This document shows, piece after piece, positions 44,903-52,610 of a stretch of DNA of 64,000 nucleotides. The notes beneath the pieces are model-generated. The model ran no database searches. It saw only the letters and a list, made by a program, of their open reading frames with translations, and was not told where the DNA came from. Both the position numbers and the translations under genes were made by a program. This stretch comes from Cobetia marina (GTDB taxonomy: Bacteria; Pseudomonadota; Gammaproteobacteria; Pseudomonadales; Halomonadaceae): positions 682,001 to 746,000 of the forward strand of contig NZ_CP017114.1 of the NCBI RefSeq assembly GCF_001720485.1, written 5' to 3'. Every line of letters starts with the position of its first letter. Position 1 is the stretch's first letter.

Positions 44903-45622
44903 ATGACCCCAGTACTCTATGAATTGCGAGGTCGTGATGACCGTCTGCGTTTCTCGCCGTTCTGCTGGCGCGCGCGGCTGGCCCTGGCCCACAAGGGCAT
45001 CGAGGCGGAACTCGTTCCCATGCTGTTCACCGACAAGAGCCCGATCGACTTCTGCGATTCCACCACGGTGCCGGTACTCAAGGATGATTTCGGCGTGTCG
45101 ATGGACAGCTACGACATCTTCCAGCACCTGGACGAGCATTATCCGAATGCAGGCCATGGCCCGCTGATCGGCGATGCACTGGCAAGGGCGCGCCTGAATT
45201 TCGTCAAGGTCTATGCCGAGCAGGTCATGGCCGTCGGTTTCTTCCGCCTGGTGGCGCTGGATCTGGTGCAGGCCATTCACCCGGATGACCGTGAATACTT
45301 CCAGAGCGCCCGAGAAGCCCGCTTCGGCATGTCGTTCGAGGAGTTCCACGATGTCGAGATCGCCCGTGGCATTCTCGACAGCGCCTTCAAGCCGTTGCGT
45401 GGCCTGCTGGGCAATCAGCCCTTCATGGATGGCGAGTCACCGGCGGCGGCGGATTACCTGATCTTCGGCTTCTTCATCTGGGCCCACATCGTCTCCGACA
45501 CCTCGCCCTTCGGCGAGACGGAAGACCCCGCTGATCCGCTGGTGCAGTGGCGCGAGCGCATGATGGATCTCCATGACGGCATGGCACGCAAGTCGCCGCG
45601 TGCCAGCGATATCCCGCAGTAA
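44903..45622 (+). CDS. Glutathione S-transferase family protein (LigE/LigF-like)
   Basis: Glutathione-dependent enzyme of 239 residues. The N-terminal thioredoxin-like domain reads LYELRGRDDRLRFSPFCWRARLALAHKGIEAE, with the Ser-Pro-Phe-Cys pattern in the glutathione site, then TVPVLKDDFGVSMDSYDIFQHLDEHYP; a helical C-terminal domain follows. The pattern recalls bacterial beta-etherase-like GSTs, but substrate is not predictable. GGAGG lies 8 bases before the ATG; an in-frame ATG at 44882 lacks one. A second GST gene follows. Confidence 0.87.
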   Translation: MTPVLYELRGRDDRLRFSPFCWRARLALAHKGIEAELVPMLFTDKSPIDFCDSTTVPVLKDDFGVSMDSYDIFQHLDEHYPNAGHGPLIGDALARARLNFVKVYAEQVMAVGFFRLVALDLVQAIHPDDREYFQSAREARFGMSFEEFHDVEIARGILDSAFKPLRGLLGNQPFMDGESPAAADYLIFGFFIWAHIVSDTSPFGETEDPADPLVQWRERMMDLHDGMARKSPRASDIPQ

Positions 45623-45655
45623 GCCCTCGATCGCGTCAGCGATGCGCTTCCTGAT

Positions 45656-45683
45656 GGCTCGAACGCTTCCAGGCGTTCGGGCC
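45656..45683. other. Hairpin between the two GST genes
   Basis: Arms GGCTCGAACGC and GCGTTCGGGCC pair (one G-T) around a 6-base loop in the 92-base gap. It may be a weak terminator or processing site; no T-tract. Confidence 0.45.
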
Positions 45684-45714
45684 ATGTCGTCTTGCCCTCG
45701 AAAAGGTGCTCACG

Positions 45715-46404
45715 ATGATTGACCTGTATTACTGGACCACGCCCAACGGCCACAAGATCACGATCTTTCTGGAAGAGGCCGGCCTCGAGTACCGACTCAT
45801 ACCGGTGAACATCAGCAAGGGCGAACAGTTCGCGCCAGCGTTTCTGGCCATCTCGCCCAACAATCGCATGCCGGCGATCGTCGATCATGCGCCGGCCGAT
45901 GGTGGCGAGCCGATTTCCGTGTTCGAATCCGGCGCGATTCTGGAATATCTGGCCGACAAGACCGGCCAGTTCCTGCCGCGCGAGACGCGCCCACGCAATG
46001 ATGTGCTGCAGTGGCTGCATTGGCAGATGGGCGGCCTGGGGCCGATGCTCGGTCAGGTGCACCACTTCACGCACTACGCGCCAGAACCGGTGGAGTACGC
46101 CATCGAGCGCTATCACAAGGAAGGCGAGCGCCTCTACGGCGTTCTGGAGCGCCAGCTTGCGGGGCGTGACTTCGTGGCGGGGGACGAGTTGAGCATCGCC
46201 GACATGGCCATCTGGCCGTGGCTGAAGGCCGAGAAGCAGGAGATCGATCTGGCCCGCTTCCCGGCGGTGGCTGCCTACCGCACTCGCATGGCAGAGCGTG
46301 ATGGCGTCAGGCGGGCGATGGCGCGCATCGACGACATCAATCCGGCGGCCAATGTGGCGATGGATGAAGAGGCGCGTCGCCACCTGTTTGGCCAGGGCCG
46401 CTGA
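45715..46404 (+). CDS. yfcG: YfcG-like GST-fold disulfide-bond oxidoreductase
   Basis: Nu-class GST protein of 229 residues that reduces disulfides with glutathione. The start MIDLYYWTTPNGHKITIFLEEAGLEYRLI and the block FLAISPNNRMPAIVDHAP match E. coli YfcG/YghU closely, including the Thr-Pro-Asn-Gly glutathione-binding element. The ATG at 45715 is used because AAAAGG is 8 bases upstream. A 28-base gap separates it from a convergent LysR gene. Confidence 0.88.
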   Translation: MIDLYYWTTPNGHKITIFLEEAGLEYRLIPVNISKGEQFAPAFLAISPNNRMPAIVDHAPADGGEPISVFESGAILEYLADKTGQFLPRETRPRNDVLQWLHWQMGGLGPMLGQVHHFTHYAPEPVEYAIERYHKEGERLYGVLERQLAGRDFVAGDELSIADMAIWPWLKAEKQEIDLARFPAVAAYRTRMAERDGVRRAMARIDDINPAANVAMDEEARRHLFGQGR

Positions 46405-46432
46405 GTCGCGCTGGTACGTGAGGCCTGCGGGG

Positions 46433-47350
46433 CTAGGGCTGCCCCCAGTCCTTGGGCACATGGCGCCGGATACGATCCAGCAGCGCGCCCAGCTTGCGCG
46501 GCGGGTGCCCGAAGGGGTAGTGCAGGCTGACCGGAATCGAGGGCCCTTGCCACTCGGGCAGACAGGCCTCGAACTGGCCGGGATGTGCCACGGAGCGGGT
46601 GCGCACGTGGTGGTCCGGCAGCAGGCCGATACCGGCGCCATGCGCGATGTGGTCGGCATGTACCACGACATTGTCGACCGTGAAGCGCGAGGGCGGCAGG
46701 CTCACTCGGTACTCGCCCTGTTCCGGATGGTGGAGCACCAGATCGGGATGATGGCGGTCGATCAGGTTGACCCAGTCGTGGGAGGCAAGCTCGCCGGGAT
46801 GCTGCGGATGGCCATGCTGGCGCAGATAGTCCGGGTGGGCATACAGATGCTGACGCTGGTGGCCCAGCACCTCGTCACGCAGGCCGCTGTCACGGGTCGG
46901 ACCTTCCCACAGCCACAGCATGACCTGATCATCCTCACGTGTCGGAGGCTGCAGGTTCGAGGTCAGCGTCAGGCGAATGCCCGGATACTCCTCGATGAAC
47001 TCGGTGAGCAGACGATTGAACCAGCCACGCAGGAAATGCGGGTGGACGCTGATGCTGAGATCACCGCTCACCTCCTCGCGCAGCTCGTCCAGTGCCATCT
47101 GCGAGCGCTCGCCCAGCGACAGCATCTGCTGGCAATACTGATGGAACAGCGTGCCGGCCTCGGTGGGAATCAGGCGGTTGGCTTGGCGATGCAGCAGCGG
47201 CTGACCGAGCTGATACTCGAGGTGACTGATCCGACGGCTGAGCGTGGACTTGGAGATACCGAGGTGTTCGGCGCCGGCGCCCAGGTTGCCATGGCGCATG
47301 ATGGCATCGAAGGCACTGAGGCCCTGAAATTCGTCAAGTACGGGAGGCAT
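46433..47350 (-). CDS. LysR-family transcriptional regulator
   Basis: DNA-binding regulator of 305 residues, from the ATG at 47350. The winged helix-turn-helix reads LSAFDAIMRHGNLGAGAEHLGISKSTLSRRISHLEYQLGQPLL; the effector domain follows and ends KLGALLDRIRRHVPKDWG. The longer open frame upstream is Cys/Ala/Arg-rich and unlikely to be translated. It is convergent with yfcG; its target is unknown, since a divergent partner would lie at 47707 (modA). Confidence 0.86.
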   Translation of the reverse strand: MPPVLDEFQGLSAFDAIMRHGNLGAGAEHLGISKSTLSRRISHLEYQLGQPLLHRQANRLIPTEAGTLFHQYCQQMLSLGERSQMALDELREEVSGDLSISVHPHFLRGWFNRLLTEFIEEYPGIRLTLTSNLQPPTREDDQVMLWLWEGPTRDSGLRDEVLGHQRQHLYAHPDYLRQHGHPQHPGELASHDWVNLIDRHHPDLVLHHPEQGEYRVSLPPSRFTVDNVVVHADHIAHGAGIGLLPDHHVRTRSVAHPGQFEACLPEWQGPSIPVSLHYPFGHPPRKLGALLDRIRRHVPKDWGQP

Positions 47351-47706
47351 GGATTGGTGGCACCTGAGACTGTCTGCCACTCGGGCAGCCGATGGCATGA
47401 AATAGAGAGCGTGGAGGCAGAGTGCGCCGCGGATCTGGCGCAAGGGCCAGTGGCGAGTTGCCGATTTGGCCAGCATTGTAGCCGATTTGGCGGGGGGAGT
47501 GGCATGCATGAAAGTGATTCGCGTTCTCTGCTGGCGGGCGCGTTCAGATAATGGGGCTCACGATTCCAGCTCGTTGACGCCCATCCGCGCCCGAGCGGGA
47601 TGCATGTGGCGGGTGGGCGCGGCATCATGGCATGCAGCAGTGGCACGCGCTGTCGCTGCGTTTCACTCTTCCAAGGCCCTTTCGCGGCCTGACAAAGGAC
47701 CTCGTG
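47351..47706. other. Intergenic region before modA
   Basis: No gene seen in 356 bases. I looked for the ModE palindrome (ATCGCTATATA-type) and for a molybdenum-cofactor riboswitch and found neither, so molybdate control of modABC is not visible here. Confidence 0.35.
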
Positions 47707-48609
47707 ATGTCACTCGCCACGCGCTTGCGCGCTCACTTTCGCTCATGCCAGGAATCCGCCTGCCTGAGACGCACCTCTCTGACGGCCCGCTCGACACTGC
47801 TGATGACGTTGGTGGCGCTGCTGGCGGCACCGGTGCAGGCCGACGAACCCACCCGGATTCGCGTCATGGCTGCCGCCTCGCTGCATGATGCGATGGATGC
47901 CATCGAGGCCCGCTACGAGCGCCTCGCCAACGTGGATATCCTGCCGGTCTACGCCTCGTCCTCGACCCTGGCGCGTCAGCTGGCCAATGGTGCTCCAGCC
48001 CAGTTGTATCTGTCGGCCAACGAGCGCTGGATGGACTGGCTCGAGCAGCAGCCCGGCGTGGTGGTGACAGGGCGTCATGATCTGCTGGGCAATCGTCTGG
48101 CGCTGGTAGCCGCCGGGGCAAGTTCTCTGGATGCCGGCGTCAGCAATGCCCGGGACGTGACGGACGTGGCCAAGCGACTGGCCGCGACGGGCGACGCCTC
48201 CCGGCTGGCGGTGGGGGACCCGGATCACGTGCCGGCGGGCATCTATGCACGTCAATCGCTGGAATCGCTGGGTCAGTGGCAGGCACTGCGCTCGCATCTG
48301 GCCAGTGCCGAGGATGTGCGTGCGGCGCTGGCGCTGGTCGAGCACGGTGAAGCCCCACTGGGCATCGTCTACTCGACGGATGCCTCCGTCAGTCATCGCG
48401 TCCATCAGATCGGCCTGCTGCCCGAGAGCAGCCACGACCCCATCCACTATCCTGCCGCCTTGATCACGCGGGGCGGGGATGCGCCCGACGAGGCAGCGGA
48501 AACCTTCGCCCACTGGCTGTCCAGCAATGAGGCAGGGGCCATCTTCCATCGCTTCGGGTTCACCACCCTTGGGACCCAGGCTGCACCCGCCACCGCTGAC
48601 AGCCAGTGA
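47707..48609 (+). CDS. modA: Molybdate-binding periplasmic protein ModA
   Basis: Periplasmic receptor for molybdate (and tungstate). From the ATG at 47707 it has 300 residues; an N-terminal hydrophobic stretch (STLLMTLVALLAAPVQA) acts as signal after a basic start. The oxyanion site motifs follow: MAAASLHDAMDAIEARY, ASSSTLARQLANGAPAQLYLSANERWMDWL and AVGDPDHVPAGIYARQSLESL. AAAGGA lies upstream. A 188-base gap with no gene separates it from modB. Confidence 0.93.
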   Translation: MSLATRLRAHFRSCQESACLRRTSLTARSTLLMTLVALLAAPVQADEPTRIRVMAAASLHDAMDAIEARYERLANVDILPVYASSSTLARQLANGAPAQLYLSANERWMDWLEQQPGVVVTGRHDLLGNRLALVAAGASSLDAGVSNARDVTDVAKRLAATGDASRLAVGDPDHVPAGIYARQSLESLGQWQALRSHLASAEDVRAALALVEHGEAPLGIVYSTDASVSHRVHQIGLLPESSHDPIHYPAALITRGGDAPDEAAETFAHWLSSNEAGAIFHRFGFTTLGTQAAPATADSQ

Positions 48610-48797
48610 GAGCGCCCCGGCGGCCGGCATGTCCCGGAGGCACGCGGGCCGCTACACTGGAGGTTTTCCGTGGCATCATTGCGGCAATGACGTGGCTGGC
48701 AGAGCGAATCATCGAGCGGGCCATGGCGATGCCATGGGCGCGAGTCGTCTCGTGATCGCGCTGCCCTGCGCCACCTGATCTTGTTCGAGGAGAGTGC

Positions 48798-49490
48798 ATG
48801 CTGAGCGCACTGGAATGGGAAGCCCTGAGCCTGAGTCTCAAGGTCGCCTGCGTGGCCGTCGGCTTCAGTCTGATTCCCGGCTTCGCCGCGGCCTGGTGGC
48901 TGGCGCGACGCGAGTTTCGTGGCAAGGCGCTGGTGGATGGCCTGTTGCATCTGCCACTGGTGCTGCCACCGGTGGTGGTCGGCTATCTGCTGCTGGTCAC
49001 CTTCGGACGCAACGGCGTCATCGGTCAGTGGCTGGCGAAGATCGATATCGTGTTGCCCTTCACCTGGCAGGGCGCCGCCGTCGCGGCAGCGGTCATGGCC
49101 TTTCCGCTGATGGTGCGTGCCATGCGCCTGTCGCTGGAGGCCATTGACCCGGGGCTGGAGGCCGCGGCTCGTACCTTGGGGGCCAACCCGCTGCGGGTGC
49201 TGTTCACGGTGACGATGCCGCTGGCGCTGCCCGGCATTCTGACCGGCGGCATGCTGGCCTTCGCGCGCGCGCTGTCGGAATTCGGCGCGACCATCACCTT
49301 TGCGGCCAACATCCCCGGCGAGACCCGTACCTTGCCCCTGGCGCTCTATACCCTGATCCAGACGCCGGGCGAGGAGGGCGCGGCCGCGCGTCTGTGTCTG
49401 ATCGCGGTGGTGATCGCGATGCTCTCGCTGTTGTCTTCCGAATGGCTGGCGCGCCGGGCCCGACTCCGGATGGAGGGGCGTGATGCTTGA
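48798..49490 (+). CDS. modB: Molybdate ABC transporter permease ModB
   Basis: Membrane subunit of the molybdate importer, 230 residues with about five helices (LHLPLVLPPVVVGYLLLV is characteristic). The EAA-type loop LEAAARTLGANPLRVLFTVTMPLALPG contacts ModC, and SEFGATITFAANIPGETRTLPLALY is conserved in ModB. GAGGAGAG precedes the ATG. It overlaps modC by 8 bases. Confidence 0.94.
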   Translation: MLSALEWEALSLSLKVACVAVGFSLIPGFAAAWWLARREFRGKALVDGLLHLPLVLPPVVVGYLLLVTFGRNGVIGQWLAKIDIVLPFTWQGAAVAAAVMAFPLMVRAMRLSLEAIDPGLEAAARTLGANPLRVLFTVTMPLALPGILTGGMLAFARALSEFGATITFAANIPGETRTLPLALYTLIQTPGEEGAAARLCLIAVVIAMLSLLSSEWLARRARLRMEGRDA

Positions 49491-50655
49491 TTTCCACCTT
49501 TGCCGCACGCTGGGCGCCTTCCATCTCGATGCCGAACTCAAGGTGCCGGCACGCGGGGTCACGGCGCTGTTCGGACGTTCCGGCAGCGGCAAGACCAGCA
49601 TCCTGCGCATGATCGCAGGGCTCGACCGCCCGGATCATGGCCATCTGCGTCTCACGGGCGAGTGTCTGATCGGCGGCGAGCATGATCACTGGGTGCCTGC
49701 CCATCGGCGCAATCTGGGCGTGGTCTTCCAGGAGCCTCGTCTGTTTCCGCACTACAGCGTGCGCGGCAATCTCTGCTACGGCATGCCGCTGGCACTGACG
49801 CGTGCTCAACGCCAGCGCAACCGTGACCACCTGCACGAGATCGTCGCGCTGCTGGGCATCGAGGACCTGCTGACGCGCATGCCGGGTCAGCTGTCGGGTG
49901 GCGAGGCGCGGCGTGTCGCCATCGGGCGCGCCCTGCTGTCACGCCCACGCATGTTGTTGCTGGATGAGCCGTTGACCGGCCTTGATGGCGCCCGCAAGCA
50001 GGAACTCCTGCACTACATCAGCCGTCTGGCTCGCGAGATCGAGATTCCGATCCTGTTCGTCAGTCACGATACCCGGGAGCTGTTCGCCGTCGCGGACCGC
50101 CTCGCGCTGGTCGACAACGGGCGCATCACCGCCAGCGGCGAGATCGGCGACATGTTGTCACGTCTTGATCTGGCCCCGCAGACAGGCCGTTTCGAAGCCG
50201 GCTCACTGCTCAGTGCCGAGGTGCTCTCGCACGATGAGACGCATCAGCTGACCCGCCTGGGGCTCGGGGCGGGATTGAGTCTCAAGCTGGCGCGTCTGGC
50301 GATGCCGGTCGGGCGTCGGGTACGCCTGCGACTGCGTGCCCGTGATGTCAGCATCGCGCTGGAAACCCCGCTGAATACCAGCCTGCGCAATACGCTGCCC
50401 GCCGTGATTCACGAGATCGAGAGCGAGCGCGGCCACGCCAGTGCGGAACTGGTGCTGGGCATCGCCGGCCAGCGGCTCAGAGCGCGCGTGGACCGGCTGG
50501 CCTGCAAGGAGCTGGGGCTCAAGGTCGGCCTTGGCGTCAAGGCATTGATCTCGAGCGTCGCGCTCTCCGGCCCGGACGTGATCAGTCTCGATGTCGGAGA
50601 CGAGGCCGCGCAGCAGGATGAGGCGGCCGGCACCAGCGAGACGACGTCTCCCTGA
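49483..50655 (+). CDS. modC: Molybdate ABC transporter ATPase ModC
   Basis: ATPase of the molybdate importer with a molybdate-sensing tail. The 390 residues have Walker A GRSGSGKTS (31-39), signature QLSGGEARRVAIGRALL, Walker B MLLLDEPLTGLD, and a C-terminal TOBE/Mop domain (about 290-370: RLRLRARDVSIAL and ISSVALS) that binds oxyanion. The ATG at 49483 is preferred to the GTG three bases earlier because of GGAGGGG spacing. Ends 90 bases before the MOSC gene. Confidence 0.94.
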   Translation: MLDFHLCRTLGAFHLDAELKVPARGVTALFGRSGSGKTSILRMIAGLDRPDHGHLRLTGECLIGGEHDHWVPAHRRNLGVVFQEPRLFPHYSVRGNLCYGMPLALTRAQRQRNRDHLHEIVALLGIEDLLTRMPGQLSGGEARRVAIGRALLSRPRMLLLDEPLTGLDGARKQELLHYISRLAREIEIPILFVSHDTRELFAVADRLALVDNGRITASGEIGDMLSRLDLAPQTGRFEAGSLLSAEVLSHDETHQLTRLGLGAGLSLKLARLAMPVGRRVRLRLRARDVSIALETPLNTSLRNTLPAVIHEIESERGHASAELVLGIAGQRLRARVDRLACKELGLKVGLGVKALISSVALSGPDVISLDVGDEAAQQDEAAGTSETTSP

Positions 50656-50745
50656 GTCTCCCGCGGTCCCGCTCCCCTGAGCCCCCTCGGGCCTGGCATT
50701 CTGGTAATGTGCCTCGCTCGGTATCCATCGACAAGGAAGACCCTG

Positions 50746-51561
50746 ATGCAGCTGACCCACCTGTGGCGCTACCCCTTGAAGTCAGGCGCCGCCGAGGCAC
50801 TTGAGAGCACGACTGTCGGCGAGGAAGGCCTGACGCAGGACCGCCGTTTCGTGGTGGTCGCGGCACGCGGCAAGTTCGTCACCGCACGCACGCATCCGCA
50901 GATGCAGCGTCTGGCACTTCGCGAGCAGTCGCCGGGCCACTGGCGGCTGTGGCAGCTGGACCGCCCGGCCTGCGGTGAGGTGAGCTTCGCGACCCGTGAT
51001 GAGGCCGAGCGTCTCGACATCCAGGTGTGGGCAGACCAGTTCAGCGCCCTGAGCGTCAGTGACGAGGCGGATGCCTGGTTGAGCGAGCAGCTCGGCATGC
51101 CGGTGCGGCTGTGCTGGCTGGGCGAGCGCTCCGAGCGCTATCGCGAGATCATCCGACAGCGCGTGAGTGCCGCGGACGGCTTCCCGCTGCTGCTGGCCAA
51201 CGAGGCCTCGCTGGAAGCGCTCAATCGCGAGACGCCGACGGCGGATCACGGCATGAACCAGTTCCGGCCGAATCTCGTGATCAGCGGTGCCGAGGCCTGG
51301 GCCGAGGATGGTTGGCAGGAGGTGATGATCGGCGAGGTACGTTTCCGCCTGGTGTCATCCTGCACGCGTTGCGCGATGGTCAATGTCGACCCGGCCACCG
51401 GCGAGAAGCGCGGTGACAGGGAGCCGCTGACGACACTGGCGCGGGTGCGCCGTTTCGAGGATGGCCAGGTGCACTTCGGCTACAACCTGGTGGCGGTGGA
51501 CCCGACGCGCCAGCCGCCGCTGCGGGTCGGTGATCCTGTCGAGGTCACGGCCTTCAAGTGA
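50746..51561 (+). CDS. MOSC-domain protein (YcbX-like)
   Basis: Putative molybdenum-cofactor-dependent N-hydroxylated compound reductase component. The 271 residues start QLTHLWRYPLKSGAAEALES, the MOSC N-terminal beta barrel, and the MOSC domain ends with the conserved Cys in SSCTRCAMVNVDPATGEKR, which can bind the cofactor. E. coli YcbX also has a ferredoxin tail that is absent here. AAGGAAG precedes the ATG. Placement after modABC fits the molybdenum role. Confidence 0.87.
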   Translation: MQLTHLWRYPLKSGAAEALESTTVGEEGLTQDRRFVVVAARGKFVTARTHPQMQRLALREQSPGHWRLWQLDRPACGEVSFATRDEAERLDIQVWADQFSALSVSDEADAWLSEQLGMPVRLCWLGERSERYREIIRQRVSAADGFPLLLANEASLEALNRETPTADHGMNQFRPNLVISGAEAWAEDGWQEVMIGEVRFRLVSSCTRCAMVNVDPATGEKRGDREPLTTLARVRRFEDGQVHFGYNLVAVDPTRQPPLRVGDPVEVTAFK

Positions 51562-51571
51562 CGCCTCGCGG

Positions 51572-51618
51572 CTGAACGCAGACGCCCGCCATCGAAGGTG
51601 GCGGGCGTCTGCGTTCAG
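51572..51618. terminator. Perfect inverted repeat between convergent genes
   Basis: Twenty-base perfect arms (ctgaacgcagacgcccgcca and complement) with a 7-base loop lie between the MOSC gene (+) and the deacetylase gene (-). Probable bidirectional terminator; no T-tract. Confidence 0.78.
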
Positions 51619-51635
51619 GGGGCGGTTGGCAAGGC

Positions 51636-52610
51636 TCAGTCCGGCGGCCCGAACAGGGCAGGCTGACCATGTGCCTCACGCCAGACATCCAGCGCTGCCC
51701 GGTGCAGCTGACTGTGTCGCCACGCCAGCGCCTCGATATCACGGTCATAGCCGCCGCCGATCACGCAGGCCACGGCCGCGCCCGCCGCGCGACAGCGCCG
51801 GATGACATGCCGCTCGCGCCGGTAGAGGCCGCGGTCGCTCAGTTCGAGATGGCCGAGCCTGTCGGCGGCGTGCGGGTCGACCCCGGCATCGAAGATCACG
51901 AGTTCCGGCTGCACCCGCGTCAGCACCGCCTCCAGCGTGCGCTCCAGCACCGCCAGATAGTCCTCATCGCCCATGCCTTTCGGCAGGGGCACGTCCAGAT
52001 CACTCTTCTGCTTGCGGGCCGGGAAGTTGCTCTCGGCATGCAGCGAGAGCGTGAAGACCCGTGGCTCGTCAGCGAAGATCAACGCGGTGCCATCGCCCTG
52101 ATGGACGTCGAGATCGACGATCAGCACCCGCGTCACGCCATCTTCCAGTGCCTGATGCGCCGCCACGCCGATGTCGTTGAGCAGACAATATCCGCTGGCC
52201 GCCTCGGGATGGGCGTGATGGGTACCCCCGGCGGTATTGCAGGCCAGGCCGCGCGTGAGGGCTTCGCGCACGGTGGTCAGCGTGCCGCCCACCGCCAGCA
52301 CGCTGCGCTCGCGCAGGGCCTCGCTCCACACGAAACCGCTGCGACGCTGGGCCTGATGACTCAAGGTGCCACTGAGAAATTCATGCACGTAGCGGCGGGT
52401 GTGCACGCTGAGCAGGTCTTCCTCCTCGGCGGGCTGGGGCATCACCCACTCGACGGCCCAGGCGCAGTCGGCCAACTGGCGGTCCAGCAGCCGTTTGAGC
52501 ACGCTGAACTTGTCCATCGGGAACGGATGCTTCTCGGGCAGCGCGATGCGATAGCCGGGGTGATGGATCAGCGCCAGTGGCGGGCAGGCAGCCTCAGCGA
52601 CGTGGGACAA
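51636..52610 (-). CDS. Histone deacetylase-family protein
   Basis: Zinc amidohydrolase of the HDAC/acetylpolyamine amidohydrolase/AcuC family, 324 residues; likely removes acetyl groups from polyamines, lysines or small molecules. Motifs: GGTHHAHPEAASGYCLLNDIGVAA (active-site His pair), DLDVHQGDG (zinc ligands), SLHAESNFPARKQKSDLDV and FDAGVDPHAADRLG. The start is TTG at 52610 with GGGAGGTG 4-8 bases upstream. It overlaps the preceding gene by 17 bases. Confidence 0.88.
   Translation of the reverse strand: MSHVAEAACPPLALIHHPGYRIALPEKHPFPMDKFSVLKRLLDRQLADCAWAVEWVMPQPAEEEDLLSVHTRRYVHEFLSGTLSHQAQRRSGFVWSEALRERSVLAVGGTLTTVREALTRGLACNTAGGTHHAHPEAASGYCLLNDIGVAAHQALEDGVTRVLIVDLDVHQGDGTALIFADEPRVFTLSLHAESNFPARKQKSDLDVPLPKGMGDEDYLAVLERTLEAVLTRVQPELVIFDAGVDPHAADRLGHLELSDRGLYRRERHVIRRCRAAGAAVACVIGGGYDRDIEALAWRHSQLHRAALDVWREAHGQPALFGPPD

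Noticed and set aside
47351..47706. ModE site or molybdenum-cofactor riboswitch before modA
   Set aside because: Neither the ATCGCTATATA-type palindrome nor a matching conserved RNA pattern could be seen.
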